Shown here piece by piece: positions 56,046 through 64,000 of a DNA stretch of 64,000 nt (within the stretch, counting starts at the first letter, position 1; each line of letters begins with the position of its first letter). Under the pieces are notes generated by a model, which saw nothing but the letters and a program-made list of their open reading frames with translations, was not told where the DNA came from and searched no databases. This DNA is from AWTP1-13 sp963827545 (lineage in GTDB: Bacteria > Pseudomonadota > Alphaproteobacteria > Rhizobiales > Hyphomicrobiaceae). The position numbers and the translations under genes were made by a program. The stretch lies in assembly GCA_963827545.1 (NCBI GenBank), contig CAWHBI010000006.1, forward strand, positions 39,393 through 103,392, given 5' to 3'.

Positions 56046-56059
<14 letters not shown>
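55301..56059 (+). CDS. livG: ABC transporter ATP-binding protein, LivG type (Liv system 3)
   Basis: 252-residue ATPase. Walker A LIGPNGSGKTTVLNLITGEL, signature YIDQKRLELARAL, Walker B LLLLDEWLAGLNPTEL and switch VMIEHVMEAI. Shares the DEW variant with the system 1 ATPase, strengthening the view that the two transporters are paralogues. Overlaps the LivF gene by 14 bases. Confidence 0.9.
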
Positions 56060-57074
<1,015 letters not shown>

Positions 57075-57403
57075 GCCGCAGGACGCAATAGCTAAGCGTA
57101 TTGCGCCGATCCAACCATGCGACATACGCCAATCGGCGCAATGCGGGTTGCGCCCTCCCAATGAGGCGTGGCTTGTCAAGTTCCAAGTTGGCGCTCGCAT
57201 CTTGGGTGTCGGTTGCGTCTCGCATGACTTGATGCTCCCAGGTGTGGAACGGGCCGATGCGGTGCGTGGCGCTGCCGTCGCGCGGGCCGGTCGAGGTCGG
57301 TGCAGGGTGAACCTGCGGCCACCTCCTATCCGTGCCCGATGCGACGCCGGCAACCATTCCGCTTTCGCTGTGACCAGCGGTAAGCGTCGGCTAATCGCTG
57401 CGG
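57075..57403. other. 329-base gap with a REP-like hairpin
   Basis: CGCAATA (57084-57090) pairs with TATTGCG (57099-57105), and further GGCGCAAT / TTGCGCC-like repeats occur around 57110-57160. Likely a transcript end and dispersed palindromic DNA behind livF. A 104-residue minus-strand reading frame here has no recognisable features and is not annotated. Confidence 0.45.
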
Positions 57404-58006
57404 TCAGGCCGCCTTGCGCGGGCGCTTGGATTTGGAGCGTGACCAGCGCTTTGCCAGGTTGGCGATCTGTTGCTCAATCGCCTCTGCGTTGACAGTGTTG
57501 GGATCGAAGTCGGCGTCATACCACTCGATGAGCTCGTCGTGACGCTCGTGGCCGGGGTCGGCGATGGCTTCGAGGAACTCGGCATAGCCCGGTGGGCCAC
57601 CGATGTCCTCCGGCGGGCAGCGGCCTGTGGCCTCGATCAGCCGTGGATAGAGCTGGCCGGGCACGGCCGCCTCGATGCGCTCGACCTTGATCGTGTGCTC
57701 CCAGCCGTCGCCGAAGTCGTAGAGGTAGGTGAGGGTCTTGACGCCGGTGTCCTCGAGCACGGCCAGCAGCGTTGCCTTGCTGGCATCGTGCGGGCCCTCG
57801 CCCCAGCCCGGATTGGGAATGCCCCAGCCGACATCACGCGCCCGGAACTCCCAAAGATGACTGTTGGTCCAGCCGACGCTTACCTGCAGCACGGCATGCA
57901 GGCGGTCGAGACGAAGGCCGAGCGGTACCTCGATGCGACGCACGACGGCGGGCTTTACGTCGTCGAGGGTGACCTTGAGGCGGACGATGTCGGTGGCGGC
58001 GATCAT
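57404..58006 (-). CDS. plasmid pRiA4b ORF-3 family protein
   Basis: 200 residues with the PRiA4_ORF3 fold: IVRLKVTLDDVKPAVVRRIE, LDRLHAVLQVSVGWTNSHLW, TYLYDFGDGWEHTIKVERIE and CPPEDIGGPPGYAEFLEAI are hallmark segments. Function unknown; members are widespread in proteobacteria and often near mobile DNA. The C-terminal 25 residues are Lys/Arg-rich. Its ATG overlaps the stop of an upstream transposase remnant (ATGA), so translation may be coupled to that debris. Hallmark motifs make the family call firm. Confidence 0.85.
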   Translation of the reverse strand: MIAATDIVRLKVTLDDVKPAVVRRIEVPLGLRLDRLHAVLQVSVGWTNSHLWEFRARDVGWGIPNPGWGEGPHDASKATLLAVLEDTGVKTLTYLYDFGDGWEHTIKVERIEAAVPGQLYPRLIEATGRCPPEDIGGPPGYAEFLEAIADPGHERHDELIEWYDADFDPNTVNAEAIEQQIANLAKRWSRSKSKRPRKAA

Positions 58007-58256
58007 GCCGCAAGCTTAACCGAACCCGCTCGTGCCGCCCAAGCCCAGGGCAGCAGTTCATCCACACGATTGATCGGGTGCTCGCCGATGCGGGAGAGCA
58101 CGTCGCGCAGCGGACAGACATCGCAATCCAGCTTGCTGGCCCGGTAGAGCGAGGAGCCGGCCGGTGCCGTAGGCCGTGTCGGCCGCAATCCGCTTCGGCT
58201 TGAGATCGAAGCACCGCTCGGGGCGGTCGATCATCGGTCGCCTCAACCTCATCAGC
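58003..58256 (-). pseudogene. mosaic transposase remnant
   Basis: Two reading frames carry fragments of an IS1182-type DDE transposase: FDLKPKRIAADTAYGTGRLL, then shifted YRASKLDCDVCPLR (both segments are far apart in intact family members). This continues into RIGEHPINRVDELLPWAWAA, which resembles the C-terminus of IS66-type transposases. So at least one internal deletion or fusion has occurred. No terminal inverted repeats were found. It marks the edge of the lower-GC block that follows. Confidence 0.7.
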
Positions 58257-58472
58257 CGGCCCTGATCGCGCCGCTACCGCCCCATCATCGCCCCGCCGTC
58301 CGCTGCCGATGATCGATCAGCCACCGGAATCACGGTTCGCGGCTTCTCTCAGGCCCATTTTCGACAGCATCGACCCACAGCAATCCTAATGAACTAAGGC
58401 AAATCTCTTGGAACAATGTTTCTAGTCCGTCACAAGAAGCGACGTGTGCGTGAACTGGTTCCTGGTGCGATG

Positions 58473-58835
58473 CTATTTCTTGGGAAGTCCTAGCACGCCG
58501 GGGGCGCGGGTTCCTGGCTCCTTCTTGAGCGAACTTATATACATGACCAGGGCTCGTACTTGGGTCTCGTCCAGCGACGCCGCGACGGATGTCACGACCT
58601 TGTTTTTTCGCAGCCCCGTTTTGTAGAGCGTTAGCGCGGTCAGGAGTTCCCGCTCGGTCATGGAAACGATGTCCGGAATGCCGACATCGACCCCATCCCT
58701 GCGATGGCACGTGAAGCACTCTTCGGCTAGTTGCGCACCGTAACGGAGCAGCCGCTGCCGTTCTTCATCCGTGGCTGACGCGGCGCCAGCGGTGATGCCG
58801 GCCGCAGCGAGACCACAGATGACCAAGCGATACAT
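58473..58835 (-). CDS. small monohaem cytochrome c (FccA-like)
   Basis: 120 residues with signal peptide MYRLVICGLAAAGITAGAAS and one haem site CFTCH (Cys40, Cys43, His44); a distal Met is offered by VSMTE or VMYIS. It is the last gene of a four-gene minus-strand cluster that includes an FccB-like flavoprotein, so it is a candidate electron-accepting cytochrome subunit of flavocytochrome c sulfide dehydrogenase. It is shorter than the dihaem FccA of Allochromatium and closer to monohaem forms. Assignment to FccA rests on context. Confidence 0.75.
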   Translation of the reverse strand: MYRLVICGLAAAGITAGAASATDEERQRLLRYGAQLAEECFTCHRRDGVDVGIPDIVSMTERELLTALTLYKTGLRKNKVVTSVAASLDETQVRALVMYISSLKKEPGTRAPGVLGLPKK

Positions 58836-58927
58836 CAGCGTCTCCGCTCCTCAACGCTCGAGTGGGCGAGCGATCCCATCTGCTCGGTGGCGAGCTTCAG
58901 CCCTGCCCAGGGCGGAAAGAAGGCGAT

Positions 58928-60703
58928 TCAATAGAGCCAAACTTCAACACGGCGATTGGTGGCACGACTCACGGGGGCGGTATCGCAAGCGACCGGGAGC
59001 AGCGGACCGAAACCAAAGACACGGTCCACAGTGGCACCCTTCCCTTTCAGTTTCTGGGCGACAAGGCGGGCGCGTTTCTCAGCTAGCTGCACATTCGAGG
59101 CAACTGTTCCAGTGCGGTCCGAGAACCCCAGCAGCGCGACACGCCGGCCCTGCCGCGCATCGCCTCTCAGATATTCCGCAAGCCGGTCCAAGTCGGCAAG
59201 GCCACGAGTGTCGAGATCAAGGGAGGCCGCCACAAAGCGGAATGTCACCGATAGACGTCTAGCGGTCTCCAAGAAAGTCATCAACTGCGTCACGATGCGT
59301 TGGCCGGCAAGATCCGCACCCGTTACCCCAGTGCGCTGAAGCGGCATTCCCTGCGATGCCAGTATTGGCGATAGGCTCACGTGGCCGTGCTCGCGCAGGT
59401 GGTCTTGGCCAGCCGTGGATAGCGCAAAGCTGACAAATCGTTGCACCTCGGCGTTCGCGCCCGACTTGGTGTACAGATAGAGGTGGCTCGAGAGCGGGTA
59501 TTCTTCAGTCTGTATTGAAAATTCGCTCGGCGCATGGCTTAGACCGCACTCGTCCATTATTGCGAGGGCTGCCGCGTTGCGCACGTACGCGAATTCAGTT
59601 ACCCCGATCGCCGTGGGGTCACTGCCGACAAGACCCGACAGCTCCGTACTCGACGAAATGCGCGCTGTCAGCGGGCTGATGGCCTGGCCGCGCAGAACCC
59701 GCGCCCGAAAGACATCGAGAATTCCGGAGCCTTCTGGAGGTGCAACCAAACGAATGCGGCGGGATGGACCGCCGACCTCAGCCCAATTGCGCACGCGACC
59801 GGAGAAGATATCCGCGATCCGATCAAGATGCAGGGCCTTGATGGGGTTTGACTGGTGAACCAATACGACCGCTCCGCCGAGCGCGACCAGGTGGCCCTGA
59901 ACCTTGGCAGGTGGGTTCCCAGATCCCGCTCCGGCCAATCGCGGCAACTCCTCCGGCGACACCTGCCGTGACATCATGCCGAGATCGGCGCTGCCACCGG
60001 CCAGGGCGTCCAACGCCGATGCAGTCCCACGCCGATTGATGCTGGCGACAAATTTCCTGCCGTCGGGGGCAACGGCGACAAACGACTGCTCCTGCGCTGT
60101 CGCTCCGCTCACCCAAAGCGTGCTGAGCGCCCGGCCGTTCGTGGCGTAGCCTTCGAGAAGTGCGGGCACCAGCGTCTCGCCGATGACATTGGAACCGGCA
60201 AACCGTATCAGACCTTCCGTGAGATTCGCAGCCAGGTCCGCACTTGCAGCCGCCGTCCTCCTGTCAGCGTCCGCAGCGCTCATCCAAGAGAGATCGATTT
60301 TTGCAACATCTGCTGCAGGTACCGTGACCGGCCCGAACCGGGTTTCGATCTCATAGATCCCATCCTCGAACGAGCGCATTCGCCCTACGACAAATCCGGA
60401 TTTGCCAACGAGAAGTTGGAATTCTGGGACCACAGGCACCGGCCCGCGCTGCTGCGCTCTTCCATCCCCCTGAGCCGGATCGGCGCGGACAACATCGATC
60501 CGCCGGACATCCGCCGCCGCAACACTCCTGTCGCCGCTCGGGAGTACAAGACCATACATCCCGTCTTCGAAAGAGCGCACTGCGCCGATGAATTCCGAAC
60601 CGTCGCGCATCACGATGCGGAAGACGCCTGCGCCAAGCGATTCAAAAGGCATGCTCACGCACCAGAGGAGCGACAGAGCAAAAATAGTGAGTTTGCTGTG
60701 CAT
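58928..60703 (-). CDS. phosphate-binding-protein-like (PstS) domain fused to an OmpA domain, with duplicated N-terminal module
   Basis: 591 residues, signal peptide MHSKLTIFALSLLWCVSMPF. Two copies of a short beta-rich module: RSFEDGMYGLVLPSGDRSVA (from 43) and RSFEDGIYEIETRFGPVTVP (from 110), each ending in a V-x-x-x-D-V-x-x-ID strand. Then a PBP-like region (LTEGLIRFAGSNVIGETLVP; FSGRVRNWAEVGG; GVTEFAYVRNAA) and a C-terminal OmpA-type domain (about 475-591; RVALLGFSDRTGTVASNVQL, ATNRRVEVWLY) expected to bind peptidoglycan. Starts at ATG 60703. Lies between fccB-like and cytochrome genes; ligand unknown. Confidence 0.82.
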   Translation of the reverse strand: MHSKLTIFALSLLWCVSMPFESLGAGVFRIVMRDGSEFIGAVRSFEDGMYGLVLPSGDRSVAAADVRRIDVVRADPAQGDGRAQQRGPVPVVPEFQLLVGKSGFVVGRMRSFEDGIYEIETRFGPVTVPAADVAKIDLSWMSAADADRRTAAASADLAANLTEGLIRFAGSNVIGETLVPALLEGYATNGRALSTLWVSGATAQEQSFVAVAPDGRKFVASINRRGTASALDALAGGSADLGMMSRQVSPEELPRLAGAGSGNPPAKVQGHLVALGGAVVLVHQSNPIKALHLDRIADIFSGRVRNWAEVGGPSRRIRLVAPPEGSGILDVFRARVLRGQAISPLTARISSSTELSGLVGSDPTAIGVTEFAYVRNAAALAIMDECGLSHAPSEFSIQTEEYPLSSHLYLYTKSGANAEVQRFVSFALSTAGQDHLREHGHVSLSPILASQGMPLQRTGVTGADLAGQRIVTQLMTFLETARRLSVTFRFVAASLDLDTRGLADLDRLAEYLRGDARQGRRVALLGFSDRTGTVASNVQLAEKRARLVAQKLKGKGATVDRVFGFGPLLPVACDTAPVSRATNRRVEVWLY

Positions 60704-60771
60704 GCTAGACACCTGCAAGCGACGGAAATGCAGACTTTCACATCTCGATTTCGCTCTGACCCAGAACGGAC

Positions 60772-62064
60772 TCACCCCCACTTGCCAAACATGTCGTGCG
60801 TGATCCCAGAGTACCATCCCACCAATTCGTCAAAGTTTTGATGGCGCTCCAAGGGATCTTCTCCGGGGGAGGAAGCGAATTCATCCGAGGCCACAAGCCG
60901 TCGTATGCCTTCCTTGACGCCAACGGTGTAATTTGCGCCGCTCTTCACACTGTCGTCGGGCGCCAAGAACGCCCAGGCCGTATCCCGCAATCTCTGTGGA
61001 AATATCTCTTTGCCGGCGAGCTCGCTCGCTAGAAGGCGTGCCACGAGCTTGCCCTGACTGTTGGCGGAAAAGGCTGTCTTGGGCATTTCCGTGGCAATAG
61101 ACGCGTCGCCCACAATGTACACATCCTTGACCTCTGTCGAAGCGAAATTATCTGGATTGATGGGGCACCAATCATCTTTCACGCACCCGGCTCGATATGC
61201 AATCCCGCCTGCCTTCTGCGGGAGAATAATGTTGGCGACATCTGACTTGAGCTGAAACCCATTCTTGGTGATAATGGTCGAAGTGGCGGAGTTCACTCTG
61301 CTGAGTTGGTAATTGTCCTTCTCATCAGTCAAACGCAATTCCACTAATCCCGCGTAGTATTTCTTGAACGCCTCCATAAAAACCTGCTGATTGAAGAAAG
61401 TCCGTTTCTGGTCGACAATGACCAACTTGGATCGAGGCTTACGTGTTTTGAGAAAATGCGCGATCGTGCAGGCGCGCTCGTATGGGGCCGGTGGCCCACT
61501 ATAGGGATCCGGTGGAGGCGCGATCACCACTACCCCACCATCAGGCATCGCTTCGAGCTGGCCTTTCAGGATCGTCATCTGCTCGCCTGTCCGCCACGCA
61601 TGCGGCATGGTCCGCGCGACTTCGGTGCCGTGCCCATCGATGGAATCGAACCGCATGTCGACTCCCGGCGATAGGACGAGGCGATCGTAGGATATTCTTG
61701 TGCCGCCCATGAGCGTGACGTTCTTTCGCGTCGTATCAACGTCGATCGCCACGTCGGTTAATACTTCCGTGCCTTGCGCCCGCAGCGGTGCATAGGAATG
61801 CGTAATGGATTGGTGGGTGCGCAATCCACCGAGGAACAGATTGGAGAATACGGAAGTCGTAAGTTGCTGATTGCGCTCGATCAGGGTCACGTGAACGCTC
61901 GGCGCGGCTCGTTTCAGGTAAGTGGCGACCGTCGTCCCGCCGACGCCACCTCCGATGATCACCACGCGAGGGCTGCCTTGCGCATAGGCCGGAGACGGCA
62001 TACTTGAGTTGCCCGTCGCTGCCACTGTGGCGAGCCCCTGCATAAAGCAGCGTCTCGTGATCAT
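60772..62064 (-). CDS. flavocytochrome c sulfide dehydrogenase flavoprotein subunit (FccB/SoxF-like)
   Basis: 430-residue FAD protein of the sulfide dehydrogenase / sulfide:quinone reductase group. Tat signal with TRRCFMQG, Rossmann motif VVIIGGGVGG, FCSD segments TSVFSNLFLGGLRTHQSITH and PPDPYSGPPAPYERACTIAH, and redox-Cys candidates in RACTIAH and YRAGCVKDDWCPINP. C-terminal FCSD-specific domain ends near FGKWG. Start ATG 62064 after GGGGGGAG. Oxidises sulfide to sulfur or polysulfide in the family and donates electrons to cytochrome c. Confidence 0.88.
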   Translation of the reverse strand: MITRRCFMQGLATVAATGNSSMPSPAYAQGSPRVVIIGGGVGGTTVATYLKRAAPSVHVTLIERNQQLTTSVFSNLFLGGLRTHQSITHSYAPLRAQGTEVLTDVAIDVDTTRKNVTLMGGTRISYDRLVLSPGVDMRFDSIDGHGTEVARTMPHAWRTGEQMTILKGQLEAMPDGGVVVIAPPPDPYSGPPAPYERACTIAHFLKTRKPRSKLVIVDQKRTFFNQQVFMEAFKKYYAGLVELRLTDEKDNYQLSRVNSATSTIITKNGFQLKSDVANIILPQKAGGIAYRAGCVKDDWCPINPDNFASTEVKDVYIVGDASIATEMPKTAFSANSQGKLVARLLASELAGKEIFPQRLRDTAWAFLAPDDSVKSGANYTVGVKEGIRRLVASDEFASSPGEDPLERHQNFDELVGWYSGITHDMFGKWG

Positions 62065-62111
62065 GCTCCCCCCTCTTGCACGCCGCGCAGCCATCCCATC
62101 TCCCCAAGTCG

Positions 62112-63404
62112 CTAGTACCTAACGACGATATTCGCGGAGGGGGTTCGATCTCCCTCCATTTCACCACACCGGGGCAACTGAAAAGCCATCGACCGAACCT
62201 CAGGGTGGCGGACGTCGCTTCGAAGGGCACCGTGGTGAACGTAAACCTGGTAGCGAACCTCCGAGGTTTGTCCGACTTCAGCGCAAGTCCCAATACTGGC
62301 GCGGTCGAGCGTGATCACAGCGTGGAGGAATCCCCGATCGCCCAATCTGGCGAAATCCACCACAAAAAGCTGGACGCGCGTCGAGTCACCAGGTTGTCCA
62401 AATGTGTGAAACTGGCCAGCACCGTGAATACCATCGAGGTTGGGCCTATCAGACGAAATGTGCCCGACGGGGCTTCCGAGCCATGAATTCGGTTCGATCA
62501 CGTGCATTTCCAAGCGTGCATATCCGGCCCAGGCCAACGCAATCCGCAGTCGCGGGAGGAGAGTCACAGTTGCCAACTGCCGGCAGGGGGTCCCATCAGC
62601 GAGCGCCCATTGAACGACGGGGGCGTCGGAAAGGCTCGGCACCGCAAGTGCTAGCCGCCCATCCGCCGCAAATGTCGCGCGATAGTCCATGTCGTTGACC
62701 CTGACGATGATCGAGCTTCCCGCGCGGTGCTGGTCGACAAGCGTTATCCTCAACATGCCCGGCTCCTCTTCGGCCAGGAGCGCACTGCAAGAAGTGAGCG
62801 AAGCGTGGGGATCGGGCGGCTGTTGCAAGGAGCGAGGCGCCACCGCAGTTTTCTGACCGGGTAGAGCAGTCGGTGGCTGGTTATCCGGGTCCGGCGCAGT
62901 GGTGGTGCCTGCGACGGCAATCGACGATTGAGGGGCGTGCTTGGGCGGGATCTGGTCGATGCGTGAACTCGATCGCAAGTCATGGACGTTCGGCCGTGGG
63001 GTCTCCTCGCGCGACCCTTGGTGTGAACTCGCTACTTCCTTCGGACGTGATGCACTTGGACCTGTCGGCGAAATCTGCTCGGCGACCGTTAGCAACCAGA
63101 TCAGCGTGCCGAAGATGGTGGCCGTGGAGAACATGGAGATGGCAAACATCGTGATTGCCACATTCCCCATGTTTTGCCGGGCTCTGGTGCGTTCGTCCGC
63201 CAAGCCGAGGTCGTAGGCCGCTCTCGCCTTCGGATCGCTCAGGGTCTCATAAGCTTGATTGAGCTCCCTGAAGCGTCGCTCCGCGCGGTCGTCGCTAGAA
63301 TTGAGATCGGGGTGGAGGGTCTTGGCCAACGTTCGAAACGCGGACTTGACCTGCGCATCGTCTGCTCCGGGATCAACACCAAGGACCTGATACAAATTGC
63401 GCAT
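62112..63404 (-). CDS. J-domain membrane protein
   Basis: 430 residues. N-terminal J-domain (about 1-68) with YQVLGVDPGADDAQVKSAFR, the Hsp70-activating HPD at residues 31-33, and YETLSDPKARAAYD. A transmembrane helix follows (about 81-107: NVAITMFAISMFSTATIFGT LIWLLT), a Pro/Ser-rich linker with RIDQIPPKHAPQSSIA, and a C-terminal beta-rich region of no recognised family (residues about 210-430). No Gly/Phe or zinc-finger region, so not a canonical DnaJ. First gene of the fcc cluster, 47 bases before fccB. Confidence 0.82.
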   Translation of the reverse strand: MRNLYQVLGVDPGADDAQVKSAFRTLAKTLHPDLNSSDDRAERRFRELNQAYETLSDPKARAAYDLGLADERTRARQNMGNVAITMFAISMFSTATIFGTLIWLLTVAEQISPTGPSASRPKEVASSHQGSREETPRPNVHDLRSSSRIDQIPPKHAPQSSIAVAGTTTAPDPDNQPPTALPGQKTAVAPRSLQQPPDPHASLTSCSALLAEEEPGMLRITLVDQHRAGSSIIVRVNDMDYRATFAADGRLALAVPSLSDAPVVQWALADGTPCRQLATVTLLPRLRIALAWAGYARLEMHVIEPNSWLGSPVGHISSDRPNLDGIHGAGQFHTFGQPGDSTRVQLFVVDFARLGDRGFLHAVITLDRASIGTCAEVGQTSEVRYQVYVHHGALRSDVRHPEVRSMAFQLPRCGEMEGDRTPSANIVVRY

Positions 63405-63618
63405 TCAAAGCGTCTCGCATGCAACCATTGCGGAGCTGTCGCAAGATTTCGCAGAACAACCCCCGCGTGCAGAAATCTCCAAGGACCATTCGCGGAAGGC
63501 CCCGGTCCGCGTCCCTTAGGGTGAGACCCTTAACAGTCCTGACATTGGACTACAACTTTGGCCTCATGGAGGACAACGAATGCAGGGCACAGTAGTTGCT
63601 GCGTTTCTTGTGGTCGTT

Positions 63619-63795
63619 GTTCGACTTAACGAGGCGATTATAAGGCGCTGGCTAAGGAGAGCGTGCGTGAGGCGCTTGCAAAATCGCGGCGGAACCAGCC
63701 GGTGGACCTCCAGAGGAGTTTGGCACGCGCGTCAAGTCTCAGGTCGCGTACTGGGCCAAAGTCGTGAAGGAACTTAGGGAATGCGGGAGAAGGGC
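63619..63795 (+). pseudogene. remnant of a Bug/TctC-family tricarboxylate receptor, C-terminal end
   Basis: Three frames together give the usual C-terminus of this solute-binding family: RLNEAI (63622), then KALAKESVREALAK (63642), then AAEPAGGPPEEFGTRVKSQV (63686) and AYWAKVVKEL. Two or more indels separate them. No N-terminal part is seen, so the gene is truncated and inactive. An unlabelled hypothetical ORF over this region should be ignored. Confidence 0.75.
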
Positions 63796-63828
63796 GCAGA
63801 GGCATTCGCGGGCCGACGCCGATGTCCG

Positions 63829-64000
63829 TCAGTAGCCGATGGCGGCCCCGTCACTGCGCGGGTCTGCGCCGCCCGCCAAGGTACCGGTTTCAGGATTGAC
63901 AATGATCCCGTGGGCGTGGCCGGCCATTTCGTTCCATAGGCCCCAGCGGCTCACGAGATGGCCTCTTCGTTCTAGCTTGCTGAGCGTCGACGACGGAAAG
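63829..64000 (-). CDS. gamma-glutamyltransferase, C-terminal fragment (runs off the window)
   Basis: The visible 57 codons give LERRGHLVSRWGLWNEMAGH, AHGIIVNPETGTLAGG and ADPRSDGAAIGY-stop. ADPRxDGxAxGY is the characteristic end of the gamma-glutamyltranspeptidase family (glutathione or gamma-glutamyl substrate turnover). The 5' part lies beyond 64000. The terminal DPRSDG is normal for active members. Confidence 0.88.
   Translation of the reverse strand, partial: FPSSTLSKLERRGHLVSRWGLWNEMAGHAHGIIVNPETGTLAGGADPRSDGAAIGY

Noticed and set aside
62112..63404. Canonical chaperone DnaJ
   Set aside because: Only the J-domain is present, followed by a membrane helix and a novel C-terminal region; there is no Gly/Phe-rich or zinc-finger part.

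Overview
The window is GC-rich, densely coded DNA from an alphaproteobacterium. The best fit is Hyphomicrobiales (Xanthobacteraceae/Bradyrhizobiaceae-like). This is inferred from the three branched-chain-type ABC importers, gentisate and acyl-CoA catabolism, a glutathione-dependent formaldehyde dehydrogenase, TRAP and Bug-type uptake genes, an EgtB/EgtD pair, a pRiA4b ORF-3 family protein and REP-like dispersed palindromes. No rRNA, tRNA, CRISPR array or replication origin was recognised.

Layout. 0-13.4 kb: metabolic and envelope genes, namely the start of an isovaleryl-CoA dehydrogenase gene, a broken methyltransferase, a DUF protein, a secreted coiled-coil protein, an extensin-like protein, gentisate 1,2-dioxygenase, a penicillin-acylase-family hydrolase, formaldehyde dehydrogenase, a GNAT, MgtE and a polysaccharide deacetylase. 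13.6-22.6 kb: two convergent Liv-type ABC importers. The first has a fused LivH-LivM permease and no LivF. 22.7-28.5 kb: a heavily frameshifted family-5 solute-binding gene and a CoxSLM-type molybdenum hydroxylase with three indels in coxL. 28.9-33.6 kb: egtB-egtD followed by an ATPase and a permease/binding-protein fusion, a likely ergothioneine synthesis and uptake operon. 33.8-41.0 kb: a six-gene hyfBCEFGI-like complex whose large subunit has lost the NiFe-binding cysteine pairs, so an Ehr-type complex and not a hydrogenase.

41.2-49.7 kb: an XRE regulator with a palindromic candidate operator, a MipA-type porin, a TRAP transporter whose small permease carries an odd Gln/Leu/Arg-rich extension, a NlpC/P60 protein, an SDR and a MetF-like protein. 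50.0-57.1 kb: a catabolic and uptake unit (LLM flavin oxidoreductase, alpha/beta hydrolase, complete Liv importer). Its LivF has an extra C-terminal tail with three copies of a GF-x-x-P-x-AR motif. 57.4-64 kb: transposase debris, then a lower-GC four-gene block (J-domain membrane protein, FccB-like sulfide dehydrogenase flavoprotein, PstS-OmpA fusion, small cytochrome c), then a broken TctC remnant and the end of a gamma-glutamyltransferase gene.

Two cautions. Several genes carry one-base indels that often sit in short homopolymers, so part of the apparent gene breakage may be sequence error. Most long antisense ORFs are high-GC shadows and were not annotated. Functions rest on motif recognition by eye, without database searches.
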